Source of the DNA: Dehalococcoidia bacterium
GTDB lineage: Bacteria > Chloroflexota > Dehalococcoidia > Lucifugimonadales > UBA3495
NCBI GenBank assembly: GCA_022827095.1
Contig: JAJDTP010000005.1
Location: forward strand, 434,001 to 498,000
Direction of reading: 5' to 3'
DNA: 64,000 nucleotides
This document shows positions 51,914-59,874 of the stretch, piece by piece (positions within the stretch are counted from its first letter, which is position 1; each line of letters opens with the position of its first letter). The translations under genes and the position numbers were made by a program. The notes beneath the pieces were generated by a model. That model ran no database searches. It worked only from the letters and a program-made list of their open reading frames with translations, and was not told the DNA's origin.

Positions 51914-53878
51914 TCAGTTGTCTGCGGCTACGAGGGCATCAGGAGAACCGAGTGCCGCTCCGAACACCTCGGATAGATGGGCGCTGGCGGCATCGACGGC
52001 CTGGCGACCCTTATCGATGACGTGAGGCAACCCGAAGAATCCGTGGATTACGCCATCGTACCGGATGAGCGTGGTTTCGACGCCGGCATCTTCCAGGGCG
52101 CTGGCGAAGGCCTCGCCCTCGTCGCGGAGCGGATCAAACTCTGCCGTAATCACCAGGGCGGGCGGCAGGTCGGCCGACAGCCGCGCCCTTCCGGGCGACG
52201 CGAAGATGTTGTAACCGGACAGGTCGGAGTTGTCGATGTAGTGATCCCAGAACCAGCGCATGCTCGCGGTTTCAAGGAACATGCCCTGTCCGTTGACGTT
52301 GTAGGAGCGCGTATCGTAGGCGTATTCGGTGGCCGGGTAGACCAGCAACTGGAACGCCAAGGGTTGCGGGAAGTCGTCCTGGGCCAGGCACACTGCCGCG
52401 GCGAGGTTGCCGCCGGCGCTATCGCCACCGACTGCGATAAGGTCGGCACGGCTGCCCAGGGCGTCGGCGTTAGCCATGGCCCACATAGTGGCGGTGAGAC
52501 AGTCCTCGAACGGTGTGGGGAACTTGTACTCGGGTGCAAGTCGGTAGTCCACGGAGACGACGACGCAGTTCCCGCCCACGCAAAGCTCGCGGGCGGTGGC
52601 ATCGGCTGTCTCAACGTTGCCGATCACCCAGCCCCCGCCGTGGTACCAAACCAACGTGCCCCACGGGCCTTCGGTCGCCGGCGTGTAGATCCGGATAGGT
52701 ACCTCACCCGGCTCCTTGCCGTGCTCGTTCCTGATGATCCGGTCCTCGACATTGCCGACCGGCGGGCCTTCGGGTCGGGGTCGGCTGTTCATGATCTCCC
52801 GGCACTCGTCGACGCTCATTTCCTGGAAGGGCTTGATACCCATGGAGTCGAACAGCTCGAGGATGTGGGCGGCCTGGGGATCGAGCAGCTTGCGCATGGC
52901 CGCGGGGTCGCCTTCGTGGCGGCGGTGGTATTCCTCCGTCATGTCATCCACGGCGCCGCGCAGGAACCTGCAAGCGTCGTCCATCGCATCGCGCGCGGTG
53001 TCCATGACGCTCGCCATGCTGAAGAAGCCGTGGATCATCCCATCGTAGCGGTTGCTTTCCGCCGGAACGCCCAGCTCGTTGAGCAGGCGTCCGTAGGCCT
53101 CGCCTTCGTCGCATAGGGGGTCGTATTCCGCCGTGATGATCAGCGCCGGGGCCAACTCTTCGATGGCGTCGAAATCGGCGGATAACTGTAGCGGAGCGGC
53201 CAGCGGGTCGGCAGCCTGGGAAGGGTCAGCGAGGTACTGGTCCCAATACCAGATCATGACTTCTCGGTCGAGGTTGTACCCGACACCATTGTCGATATAC
53301 GAACCGGTGTCAAACTTGACGTCGGTGACCGGGTAGACCAGGAGCTGCTGGCTGACGCGGAAATCGCCGGTCTCGGCGGCCTTGATGGCCACTGCCGCCG
53401 CTAGGTTGCCGCCGGCGCTGTCGCCGCCCACCGCCACGACGCCGGGCACGCCGTCCAATTCCGCGGCGTGGTCGCTGGCCCAGATGGTGGCGTAGTAGCA
53501 GTCGTCAAAGGGTTCGGGGAACTTGGCTTCAGGGGACAGACGGTAGTCCACGGAAACCACCACGCAGCGGGAGCCGGCGCACAGATGGCGTGCCGTGCCG
53601 TCCGCCGAGTCCAGATTGCCCACGACCCAGCCGCCACCGTGATACCAAGCCAGGATGGGGAACGGACCGTCGCCCTCGGGCGTGTAGATGCGCACCGGCA
53701 CGTCGCCCGCCGGTCCCGGGACGCTACGGTCCTGGACCTTGCCGACCTCGGGTCCGGGCGCTCGGGGCCGCTTGGCCGCGTTGGCCCGTGCTTCCGTCGG
53801 AGTGACGGTGTTGGCTGGCGGCAAACCCAGGGCTCGGGTTGCGTCGATTACCTCTTGCGCTTGCGGGTGCAGTGGCAT
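51914..53878 (-). CDS. Double alpha/beta hydrolase (HSL family), two fused esterase domains
   Basis: A 654-residue protein made of two hormone-sensitive-lipase-type hydrolases in tandem. Both halves have their own oxyanion HGGGWV, nucleophile GDSAGGN (S154 and S487), acid in TAEYDPL and TAEFDPLRDEG, and histidine in IHGFF. Thus both triads look intact, about 333 residues apart, linked by a 40-residue helix (DDACRFLRGAVDDMTEEYHR onward). HSL enzymes hydrolyse short esters; single-domain forms of 300-340 residues are the rule. The start ATG 53878 follows GGAGG; upstream extension to 53923 was rejected. Confidence 0.9.
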   Translation of the reverse strand: MPLHPQAQEVIDATRALGLPPANTVTPTEARANAAKRPRAPGPEVGKVQDRSVPGPAGDVPVRIYTPEGDGPFPILAWYHGGGWVVGNLDSADGTARHLCAGSRCVVVSVDYRLSPEAKFPEPFDDCYYATIWASDHAAELDGVPGVVAVGGDSAGGNLAAAVAIKAAETGDFRVSQQLLVYPVTDVKFDTGSYIDNGVGYNLDREVMIWYWDQYLADPSQAADPLAAPLQLSADFDAIEELAPALIITAEYDPLCDEGEAYGRLLNELGVPAESNRYDGMIHGFFSMASVMDTARDAMDDACRFLRGAVDDMTEEYHRRHEGDPAAMRKLLDPQAAHILELFDSMGIKPFQEMSVDECREIMNSRPRPEGPPVGNVEDRIIRNEHGKEPGEVPIRIYTPATEGPWGTLVWYHGGGWVIGNVETADATARELCVGGNCVVVSVDYRLAPEYKFPTPFEDCLTATMWAMANADALGSRADLIAVGGDSAGGNLAAAVCLAQDDFPQPLAFQLLVYPATEYAYDTRSYNVNGQGMFLETASMRWFWDHYIDNSDLSGYNIFASPGRARLSADLPPALVITAEFDPLRDEGEAFASALEDAGVETTLIRYDGVIHGFFGLPHVIDKGRQAVDAASAHLSEVFGAALGSPDALVAADN

Positions 53879-53948
53879 TCGGGGCCTCCGGTTCTCGCGT
53901 AGTGTTTGAACGTGGGAAATCAAGGCTATCGCCAGCCCATCCCACCTG

Positions 53949-54371
53949 TTAGTAAATCGTTTGCACGCCAGGATATGCGACTATCTTTCCATCAGAAGTT
54001 GCCAATGGGCAGTTGTTCAACAGCGCCGTTGCAATAATGATCTGATCGGAAGGGTCGCGAATCTGAACGTCGCGGGAGAGTTGAGCATTGCCTGGCAAGG
54101 TGGTTGACCGGATTGCGATAGACGGAGACAGGTTGATGATACGCACGTGAGGGTAAACGAGCGCGTTTTCGAACCAGTCGGCCAAGTCGGTATCTATTTG
54201 GATTCGCCCCAACTCAACGAGCTTGGCGATTTCCCAGAGGGATGTGGCGCATATTCCAATCACGCCGTTGACGTCATTTTCTTCGGCCACAATGGCGGCC
54301 GTTTGCGCCGCACGAAGCCGCACAGGCTCTTCTACCCATCTTTCCCAGATGTGGGTATCAAGAATGATCAT
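53949..54371 (-). CDS. PIN domain VapC-like toxin
   Basis: A 140-residue PIN ribonuclease. MIILDTHIWERWVEE gives the first Asp, SLWEIAKLVELGRI the Glu, and DPSDQIIIATALLNNCPLAT the last acidic pair. PIN toxins cleave tRNA or rRNA. Its ATG overlaps the stop of the upstream gene (ATGA, 54368-54371), the standard coupling of antitoxin and toxin. GC content is lower than in neighbouring metabolic genes. Confidence 0.88.
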   Translation of the reverse strand: MIILDTHIWERWVEEPVRLRAAQTAAIVAEENDVNGVIGICATSLWEIAKLVELGRIQIDTDLADWFENALVYPHVRIINLSPSIAIRSTTLPGNAQLSRDVQIRDPSDQIIIATALLNNCPLATSDGKIVAYPGVQTIY

Positions 54372-54784
54372 TCCGCGGTTTTCGGTTCGTCCAGATGGAC
54401 CGGATACACTGGGTCATAGGGACGTTCGTACTTTATCGGCAACCCTCGTAAAGGATAAGGTGAACCCGCGGCTTTCGCCCGTGCGAGCTGCGCGTATGCT
54501 TGCGCGCGCCGGCGTTCCGCATCTTGGGTTGCCGTGTCGTCATCGGGGTCAGTCACTAATTGGAATTCACCCGGCCCAACCCGCCAAGCTTTCGGCTCAC
54601 GACCATTCTTGACGTAGTTGCCCAATTGCTTGCCGTCCCTTGCTATGCTCTGGTTGGACGGGATGGTGCTTATGGAGTTGGGCGTGTATGGTCCCAGTAA
54701 GTGTGAGCGTAGACTGTCTCGCGTCCACACTCGAGGGATCGCCCCTTGCTCTCGCAGAGCATAGACCTCATCCCAGAAGCTCAT
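54368..54784 (-). CDS. Protein of unknown family in antitoxin position
   Basis: A 138-residue protein not of the usual VapB families (no AbrB, ribbon-helix-helix or Phd pattern seen). It begins SFWDEVYALREQGAIPRVWT followed by RDSLRSHLLGPYTPNSI, then a basic NYVKNGREPKAWRVGPGEFQ strand, then a charged helix (AERRRAQAYAQLARAKA) and a proline-rich tail. The first 85 residues could form a winged-helix-like DNA-binding domain. GGAGGCG before the ATG is strong, and the stop overlaps the PIN toxin start. The antitoxin role is inferred from arrangement only. Confidence 0.6.
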   Translation of the reverse strand: MSFWDEVYALREQGAIPRVWTRDSLRSHLLGPYTPNSISTIPSNQSIARDGKQLGNYVKNGREPKAWRVGPGEFQLVTDPDDDTATQDAERRRAQAYAQLARAKAAGSPYPLRGLPIKYERPYDPVYPVHLDEPKTAE

Positions 54785-54871
54785 CGGAGCGCCTCCTGTT
54801 GATACTTCTGAATATCAATATAGCCGCCGGCTCGCGACGGAACCGACGGCCGCGTTAGTTTGGTCGTCGGT

Positions 54872-56044
54872 TTAGGCGTTCCTGCCGACGTAGTCTTCGC
54901 GGGCGCGGTCCAGCGCGCGGGTGCGGCCCGCCTGCAGGGTCTCGTGGCGCTCGTATGCCCACTTGTTGGATGAAATCGTTGCCTCTGCGCTGCCCTGGAA
55001 GTGGGGCATCACGTGGCGTGCCATCAGCTCGTAGCTGTGCAGCATGTGCTCGCGGCCGGCCCAGTCCACGGTCTGGACCATAAATGCGCCGAAGCCTCCG
55101 CTCATCTCCTCCAGGCGCTTGATGCCCTCGATGCAGTCGTCGGGCGTCCCGATGATCCACGCGCCACGCTCGGCCATGACGTCGATGATCTTTTCGGGAG
55201 GCCCGTCGACGATCTGCGGGCGGCCCATGGTGTGCTCGAAATACTCGCGCTGGTAACGACCCGCGCCGATGCGAGCCTGTTCGAATGCTTCCTTTTTCGT
55301 GTCCGCCAGGTGGACCGGCAACACCAGCCGCCATTCGAAACGGTCCACGGTCTGGTTGTGCTCCGCGGCCGATTCCTCGCAGATATCCCACAGCTCGTGC
55401 AGAGCCGCACCCTGGGGCACCTTGGGGTCGCGGGGCGTGGTGATGGTCAGCACCGACGCGCCGTGCTTGCCGGCCAGCGCGACGCCGGAGGGGGTCTGCA
55501 CGGATGCCACGGAAATGGGCATGTGCGGGGTCTGGTAGGGGCGCAACTGGAGCATGGCCTCATTGAGCTCGAACCAGTCGCTCTTGTGCGTGATGGGCTC
55601 TTTCTCGGTGAACAGCCGCATGATGACGCCCAGGGCCTCATCCATGCGCAGGCGCTGCTTGGTGGGGTCAATGCCCATCATGTAGGCATCGCCGGGCAGC
55701 GCGCCCGGGCCCACACCCAGCATCACGCGCCCGCGAGTCATGTGGTCGAGCTGGGTCATCCAGTTAGCCACCATGAACGGATGGTGATAGGGGAGGCTGA
55801 CGACGCCGGTGCCCAGCTTGATGTGCTTGGTGCGGTCGGCGGCTACGCCGATGAATATCTCCGGCGAAGAGATGATCTCCCAGCCGGCGCTGTGATGTTC
55901 GCCGATCCAGGCCTCGTCAAAGCCCAGGTAGTCGAGCCACTGCACCAGTTCCATGTCGCGTTCCAGCGCCAGGGTCGGATTTTCGCCGGCGCGGTGGAAC
56001 GGGCCCATGAAAATACCGAATTTCAAGCGGTCGGGTAATGCCAT
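54872..56044 (-). CDS. Luciferase-like (LLM class) flavin-dependent monooxygenase
   Basis: A 390-residue LLM-family enzyme with the TIM-barrel pattern: LKFGIFMGPFHRAGENPTLA, YLGFDEAWIGEHHSAGWEI, IKLGTGVVSLPYHHPFMVAN, MTRGRVMLGVGPGALPGDAY and PISVASVQTPSGVALAGKHG. Such enzymes use FMNH2 or F420 to oxidise alkanes, terpenes or sulfonates; similarity to limonene monooxygenase-type members is apparent. The longer frame to 56473 was shortened to ATG 56044, preceded by AGGAGGAGG. No reductase is adjacent. It stands alone, divergent from the pentapeptide gene. Confidence 0.9.
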   Translation of the reverse strand: MALPDRLKFGIFMGPFHRAGENPTLALERDMELVQWLDYLGFDEAWIGEHHSAGWEIISSPEIFIGVAADRTKHIKLGTGVVSLPYHHPFMVANWMTQLDHMTRGRVMLGVGPGALPGDAYMMGIDPTKQRLRMDEALGVIMRLFTEKEPITHKSDWFELNEAMLQLRPYQTPHMPISVASVQTPSGVALAGKHGASVLTITTPRDPKVPQGAALHELWDICEESAAEHNQTVDRFEWRLVLPVHLADTKKEAFEQARIGAGRYQREYFEHTMGRPQIVDGPPEKIIDVMAERGAWIIGTPDDCIEGIKRLEEMSGGFGAFMVQTVDWAGREHMLHSYELMARHVMPHFQGSAEATISSNKWAYERHETLQAGRTRALDRAREDYVGRNA

Positions 56045-56343
56045 TGGGGAGCCTCCTCCTGGTTCGCTTCCGGCGGCAGTGCCGGGAACAACGGCCATGC
56101 GCGGGTACCGAACCCAGGGCGTCGTGCGGATTTCGCCGGAATCAGGGCGTTGAACGATGATGGGCGCATTATATGGGCGATGGCCGGCGGCGGCAAGGCA
56201 CAGGGAAGACTGAGAGAGTGCAGCGTCAAGGCCGGCGTCCGGTATGTTTCGCGTCATGTTGCCCCTTGCCGCGATTGCGCCGCTACGATAGGTTGTAAGC
56301 GTCAAGCCGATGCGCCGCAACCTGGAAACGAAGCGAGGGAGGA
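56045..56343. other. Divergent intergenic region upstream of the pentapeptide gene
   Basis: A 299-base gap. The ribosome site of the LLM gene lies at the left end (56051-56062) and a GAGGGAGGA at the right end, immediately before the pentapeptide ATG. A TATATG-like stretch occurs near 56170. No gene, hairpin or repeat was recognised. Confidence 0.4.
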
Positions 56344-57651
56344 ATGAAACGCCGTTTCGAAACCGTTCGCCAAGCCGTGCTTCGTCGGCGTGAGAGCATT
56401 TTCGCCGGCAATAACGTTTGGCTCGCCATGGCGGTGGGGTTGCTACTGATAGCCGCTGCTGTCGCGGTGGCAATTTGGCATTGGGATTGGCTACGTGCCG
56501 GCGGCGTCAGCATAGAGTTCAAAAGCGCGACGTCAGGTTCGGAAACTGATGTCACAACTCTGCGCAGGGAACCCAACAGCACGACGCTTCGGAACGTTGG
56601 CCTAGGTATAGCCGGTATTATCGCGCTGTTTTTCGCTTTCTGGCGCAGCTACATCGCCGAGCGTCAAGCTGATACTGACCGACGCGGCTTATTCAACGAG
56701 CGTTACCAGAAAGGTGCGGAGATGCTGGGCAGTCCGGTTCTGTCCGTTCGCCTAGGCGGCATCTATGCGTTGCAAAGTCTAGCCTTGGAACAACCAAAGC
56801 AGTACTACTTGCACATTATGCATCTGCTATGCACGTTTGTTCGCCACCCTACGCCGGACTCAACGGTGGATAAAAAGCGGGCGGGGAGCGACCAGATTGC
56901 CAGTCGCAGATTCAGGTTTAGAGAGGACACTCAGGCTGCTATGGATGCCATTATCGCCTGCCGACGAGAAAATATTGCCCTCGAGGAGCGGCGTGATGAT
57001 AAACCAAATTTGGCAAGGGCAGACCTTCGTGGAGCACGGTTGCTTGGTGGAAATCTATCCAGCGCACGGTTAGATCGTGCAAATCTATCCGGAGCAAGGT
57101 TATCTAATGTAAACCTATCCGGAGCAAGTTTGTCTCGTTCAGTCCTAACTGGCGCGGGGCTAGAAGGTGCAAATCTGTCCCGAGCAATTTTGATTAGTGC
57201 AGATCTATCTGGTACACGGTTATCTGATGCAAATCTATATCGTGCAACGTTAGAGCGCGCGAAACTACCGAACGCAAGGTTGAATCGCGCAATTCTATCC
57301 GACGCGACATTATCTCGTGCCACCCTATCCGGCGCGAGGTTTGCGGGTGCAGATCTATCCCGCACAAGGTTAGATCGCACGGATCTATCCAACACATGGC
57401 TAGATCGCGCAAATTTGTCCAGCACAAGGCTAGATCAAGCGAATTTATCCGGTGCGAGGCTATCCGATGCAAATTTGTCCGGCGCAAGGTTGTCCCGTCC
57501 CAGTGGCGCAGATCCGGCAAACTTCCTAACTCATGCCCAGTTGCACGAGGCCTGCGCTGACCCCGACAGTCCGCCCAAATTGGACGGCGTGTTCGACGCC
57601 GACACTGGCGAGCAACTTGTCTGGCGTGGCAAGCCGTGCCCGTCGGAATAG
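56344..57651 (+). CDS. Membrane-anchored pentapeptide-repeat protein
   Basis: A 435-residue protein. Two hydrophobic segments (LAMAVGLLLIAAAVAVAIWH and NVGLGIAGIIALFFAFWRSY) lie in the first 100 residues. A helical module follows (GAEMLGSPVLSVRLGGIYAL, common in membrane pentapeptide proteins). About 28-30 pentapeptides (A[DN]LSx) then fill residues 220-405, building a right-handed quadrilateral helix. The end is a short non-repeat tail. Pentapeptide proteins can mimic DNA and protect gyrase, but many membrane forms have no known role. The region is AT-richer than its neighbours and repeats almost at the DNA level. The ribosome site is unusually close to the ATG. Confidence 0.85.
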   Translation: MKRRFETVRQAVLRRRESIFAGNNVWLAMAVGLLLIAAAVAVAIWHWDWLRAGGVSIEFKSATSGSETDVTTLRREPNSTTLRNVGLGIAGIIALFFAFWRSYIAERQADTDRRGLFNERYQKGAEMLGSPVLSVRLGGIYALQSLALEQPKQYYLHIMHLLCTFVRHPTPDSTVDKKRAGSDQIASRRFRFREDTQAAMDAIIACRRENIALEERRDDKPNLARADLRGARLLGGNLSSARLDRANLSGARLSNVNLSGASLSRSVLTGAGLEGANLSRAILISADLSGTRLSDANLYRATLERAKLPNARLNRAILSDATLSRATLSGARFAGADLSRTRLDRTDLSNTWLDRANLSSTRLDQANLSGARLSDANLSGARLSRPSGADPANFLTHAQLHEACADPDSPPKLDGVFDADTGEQLVWRGKPCPSE

Positions 57652-57748
57652 GCCTCTTGTCCTGCCGGCCTAGAGCGCTTGGAGTCCGATTGATAGTCGG
57701 TTGTCTCGGAGCAACCATACCATGGAGTTTGCAAGGATTTCCGACGTA

Positions 57749-58687
57749 TCAACTCCTCACGAGCGGCAAACCCTCATCCTCGCGCACGGCGTTGATGATC
57801 TCGAGGACCCGCTGCTGCAACGGCGGATAGGATAGCTCGAACTCGGTGAGCAGGCGGCTGTTGTCCACCAGGTAGTTGCCGGAGTGTTCCCGGCCTCCCT
57901 CGTTGTCGAAGGATATCTGGGCGTCTGGCAGGTAGCCGCGAACCATGTCGGCCAGGTCCCCCAGGCTGATGGGCGTGCCGCCGGAGTTGTAAACCTGATA
58001 CTCACTGCGGTCCACCAGCGATACGCGCACGAACGCCTCGGCGATGTCCTCCACGTGGATGGGCAGGCGCATCATTTCCTGGTACGGGAAACTGACCGGC
58101 TCGCCGCGTGAAGGCAATGTGACGCAGCGCACGTGGTCCACGGAGCCGCGCACCTTGTCCGGTCCGGTGACGTTGGCGGGGCGGATGCCGGTGATCGACA
58201 TGCCGTAGTTCTCATTGAACATCTTGGCCTGGAACTCGTTGAAGATCTTGTGCGTCGCGTATTGGCTGTCGCCGTAGGTGCCCTCGTCCTCGTTGATTTC
58301 GCGTTCGCCGAAGTTGGACTGCTGACCGCTGACGGCAACGGAACTGGCGTACACGATGCGGTTGACGCCCAGCAATCGGCCCGCCTCGAAACAATTGTCC
58401 ATGCCCAGGATGTTCAGGCGCATCTGGTGGTGCGGGTTGCCCTCTCCGCCGCCGAGCAGGTAGGCCAGGTTGATGATGCGGTCGGGCTGCGACTCGACGA
58501 CGGCGCGGGTCACCTGTTCGAAGTCGGTGATGTCCACGCGGGAGCTGCGCACGGTGCCGGCTTCCACGCCGGGGATGTCGGGCAGCGGGTTGATGTCGGT
58601 GGCGTACACGTCCTCGCCACGCTCCACCAACTTGCGCACCACGCGCGGGCCGATGAAACCGGAAGCTCCCAAGACTAGAACCGTCAT
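57749..58687 (-). CDS. NAD-dependent epimerase/dehydratase family protein
   Basis: A 312-residue extended short-chain dehydrogenase. TVLVLGASGFIGPRVVRKLV is the Rossmann loop. IVYASSVAVSG and YGDSQYATHKIFNEFQA supply Ser and the Y-x3-K pair, and GIRPANVTGPDKVRGSV follows. The start is ATG 58687 with TTGGAGGTG upstream; the longer frame to 59239 is antisense to the methyltransferase region and was rejected. The substrate may be a nucleotide sugar or another hydroxy compound. Confidence 0.9.
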   Translation of the reverse strand: MTVLVLGASGFIGPRVVRKLVERGEDVYATDINPLPDIPGVEAGTVRSSRVDITDFEQVTRAVVESQPDRIINLAYLLGGGEGNPHHQMRLNILGMDNCFEAGRLLGVNRIVYASSVAVSGQQSNFGEREINEDEGTYGDSQYATHKIFNEFQAKMFNENYGMSITGIRPANVTGPDKVRGSVDHVRCVTLPSRGEPVSFPYQEMMRLPIHVEDIAEAFVRVSLVDRSEYQVYNSGGTPISLGDLADMVRGYLPDAQISFDNEGGREHSGNYLVDNSRLLTEFELSYPPLQQRVLEIINAVREDEGLPLVRS

Positions 58688-58778
58688 GACTGCACCTCCA
58701 AGGGCGTGATGTACGAATGTGGTTGCCGATAGTTGGCTGTGCCGGCGTCCAAGACCGTGGCGTCGGGTGGTCGCGCGG

Positions 58779-59618
58779 CTACCGCCGTACGGCGACGAAA
58801 AATAGACGCCGGAATGGATACAGAGTGAACCCGTCGGCTCGTTTCGGGTACTCGACGTTGAGCCTTCGCCGATACTCTTCCAGGTATGATTCGCGGTCAC
58901 CGTCTTCGAGGCCGTTGAGGATGGGGCGCAGGCCCGTGCCGGTAACCCATTCGAGTACGGCGTCGTCGCCGGTGAGGACGTGCTGGTATTCCGTGGTCCA
59001 GACGTCCAGGTGGTCTGACTCGGGAGCCAGCAGGTCGTAGTAGAAATCAGGGTCCTGGACCCATCGGTTGCCCACGGCGGAACGCAATTCTGTCGAACCC
59101 ACGGGCTGACCGCCGTAGCCGCCGTTTTCCAGCGTCTCGCGCATGATCTGGTGCGACCGCATGTCCCACGACAGCGGCGCCTGGATTGCCAGGCAGGAGC
59201 CGGATGGCAGCATGTCCCACAGGCGCGGCACCAACTCATGGTGGTCGGGCACCCACTGGATCACGGCGTTGGAGAAAAAGATGGACGGAGTCTGGGCAGG
59301 TAGCCAATCGGCCAGGTCGCCGGGTTCCCAGCTCACGTTGCCGGACAGATCCCCCGCTTCCATGGATGCTGCCTGTTGCAGCATGTCAGGGGAGTTGTCC
59401 ATCCCGATTACGCTGGCATCCGGCCAACGGTCGGCAAGCAAGCGAGTAACGTTGCCGCTGCCGCAACCCAGGTCGTAGATGACCTGAGGCCGCTCCAGCG
59501 GGATGCGCCCCATTAAATCCAAAGCCGGACGCAGCCGATGGTCAGCAAATTTCAGATACTGGTCCGGGTCCCAGGACTCGCCGGCCAGGTCACGTTGGTG
59601 GGGTGTTGCTTGGGTCAT
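58779..59618 (-). CDS. SAM-dependent methyltransferase, trans-aconitate methyltransferase-like
   Basis: A 279-residue class I methyltransferase. SWDPDQYLKFADHRLRPALD opens the protein as in Tam, followed by VIYDLGCGSGNVTRLLADRW (motif I), VIGMDNSPDMLQQAASM and FFSNAVIQWVPDHHELVPRL. Tam methylates trans-aconitate, which inhibits aconitase. ATG 59618 is used; another ATG 11 codons upstream (59651) is possible, and neither has a clear ribosome site. It lies after the propeller gene with a repeat element between them. Confidence 0.85.
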   Translation of the reverse strand: MTQATPHQRDLAGESWDPDQYLKFADHRLRPALDLMGRIPLERPQVIYDLGCGSGNVTRLLADRWPDASVIGMDNSPDMLQQAASMEAGDLSGNVSWEPGDLADWLPAQTPSIFFSNAVIQWVPDHHELVPRLWDMLPSGSCLAIQAPLSWDMRSHQIMRETLENGGYGGQPVGSTELRSAVGNRWVQDPDFYYDLLAPESDHLDVWTTEYQHVLTGDDAVLEWVTGTGLRPILNGLEDGDRESYLEEYRRRLNVEYPKRADGFTLYPFRRLFFVAVRR

Positions 59619-59729
59619 TTTCGTCGATGGGCTCACAGTTGGCCGCAGCATTTGGGGCGAGTATAGGCACGGGGGATTCGAGCGTCAACCGCGCCCGGTT
59701 GCGCACGCGCACCCAGTTGCACATGAACT

Positions 59730-59820
59730 GTCATTGCGACCGCAGCGCGGCAATCTCGTCATGGGAACGAACGGCGCCACGGGTACGAGATCGCGACGTC
59801 GCTGCGCTCCTCGCGATGAC
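59730..59820. repeat. Inverted-repeat element of dispersed family B, copy 2
   Basis: A 91-base element with ends GTCATTGCGA and TCGCGATGAC and the same inner GCGCGGCAATCTCGT module as the copy at 44973-45080. It lies between the methyltransferase and beta-propeller genes. Non-coding. Confidence 0.75.
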
Positions 59821-59874
59821 AAACTGGGTACGCGTGAGCGCTGGGTTGTTGGCGCCATCGCCTGGGGACGGGCG

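Noticed and set aside
51977-53116. 379-codon plus-strand frame opposite the double esterase
   Set aside because: Antisense shadow of a clear HSL protein; no ribosome site or motif.
55001-56038. 345-codon plus-strand frame opposite the LLM gene
   Set aside because: Antisense shadow caused by GC-rich codon structure; histidine- and valine-rich with no motif.
54872-56473. 533-codon frame extending the LLM monooxygenase
   Set aside because: The added part covers the divergent intergenic region and has no domain; ATG 56044 follows AGGAGGAGG.
57749-59239. 496-codon frame extending the epimerase
   Set aside because: The extension is antisense shadow; ATG 58687 has a strong ribosome site and the Rossmann start.
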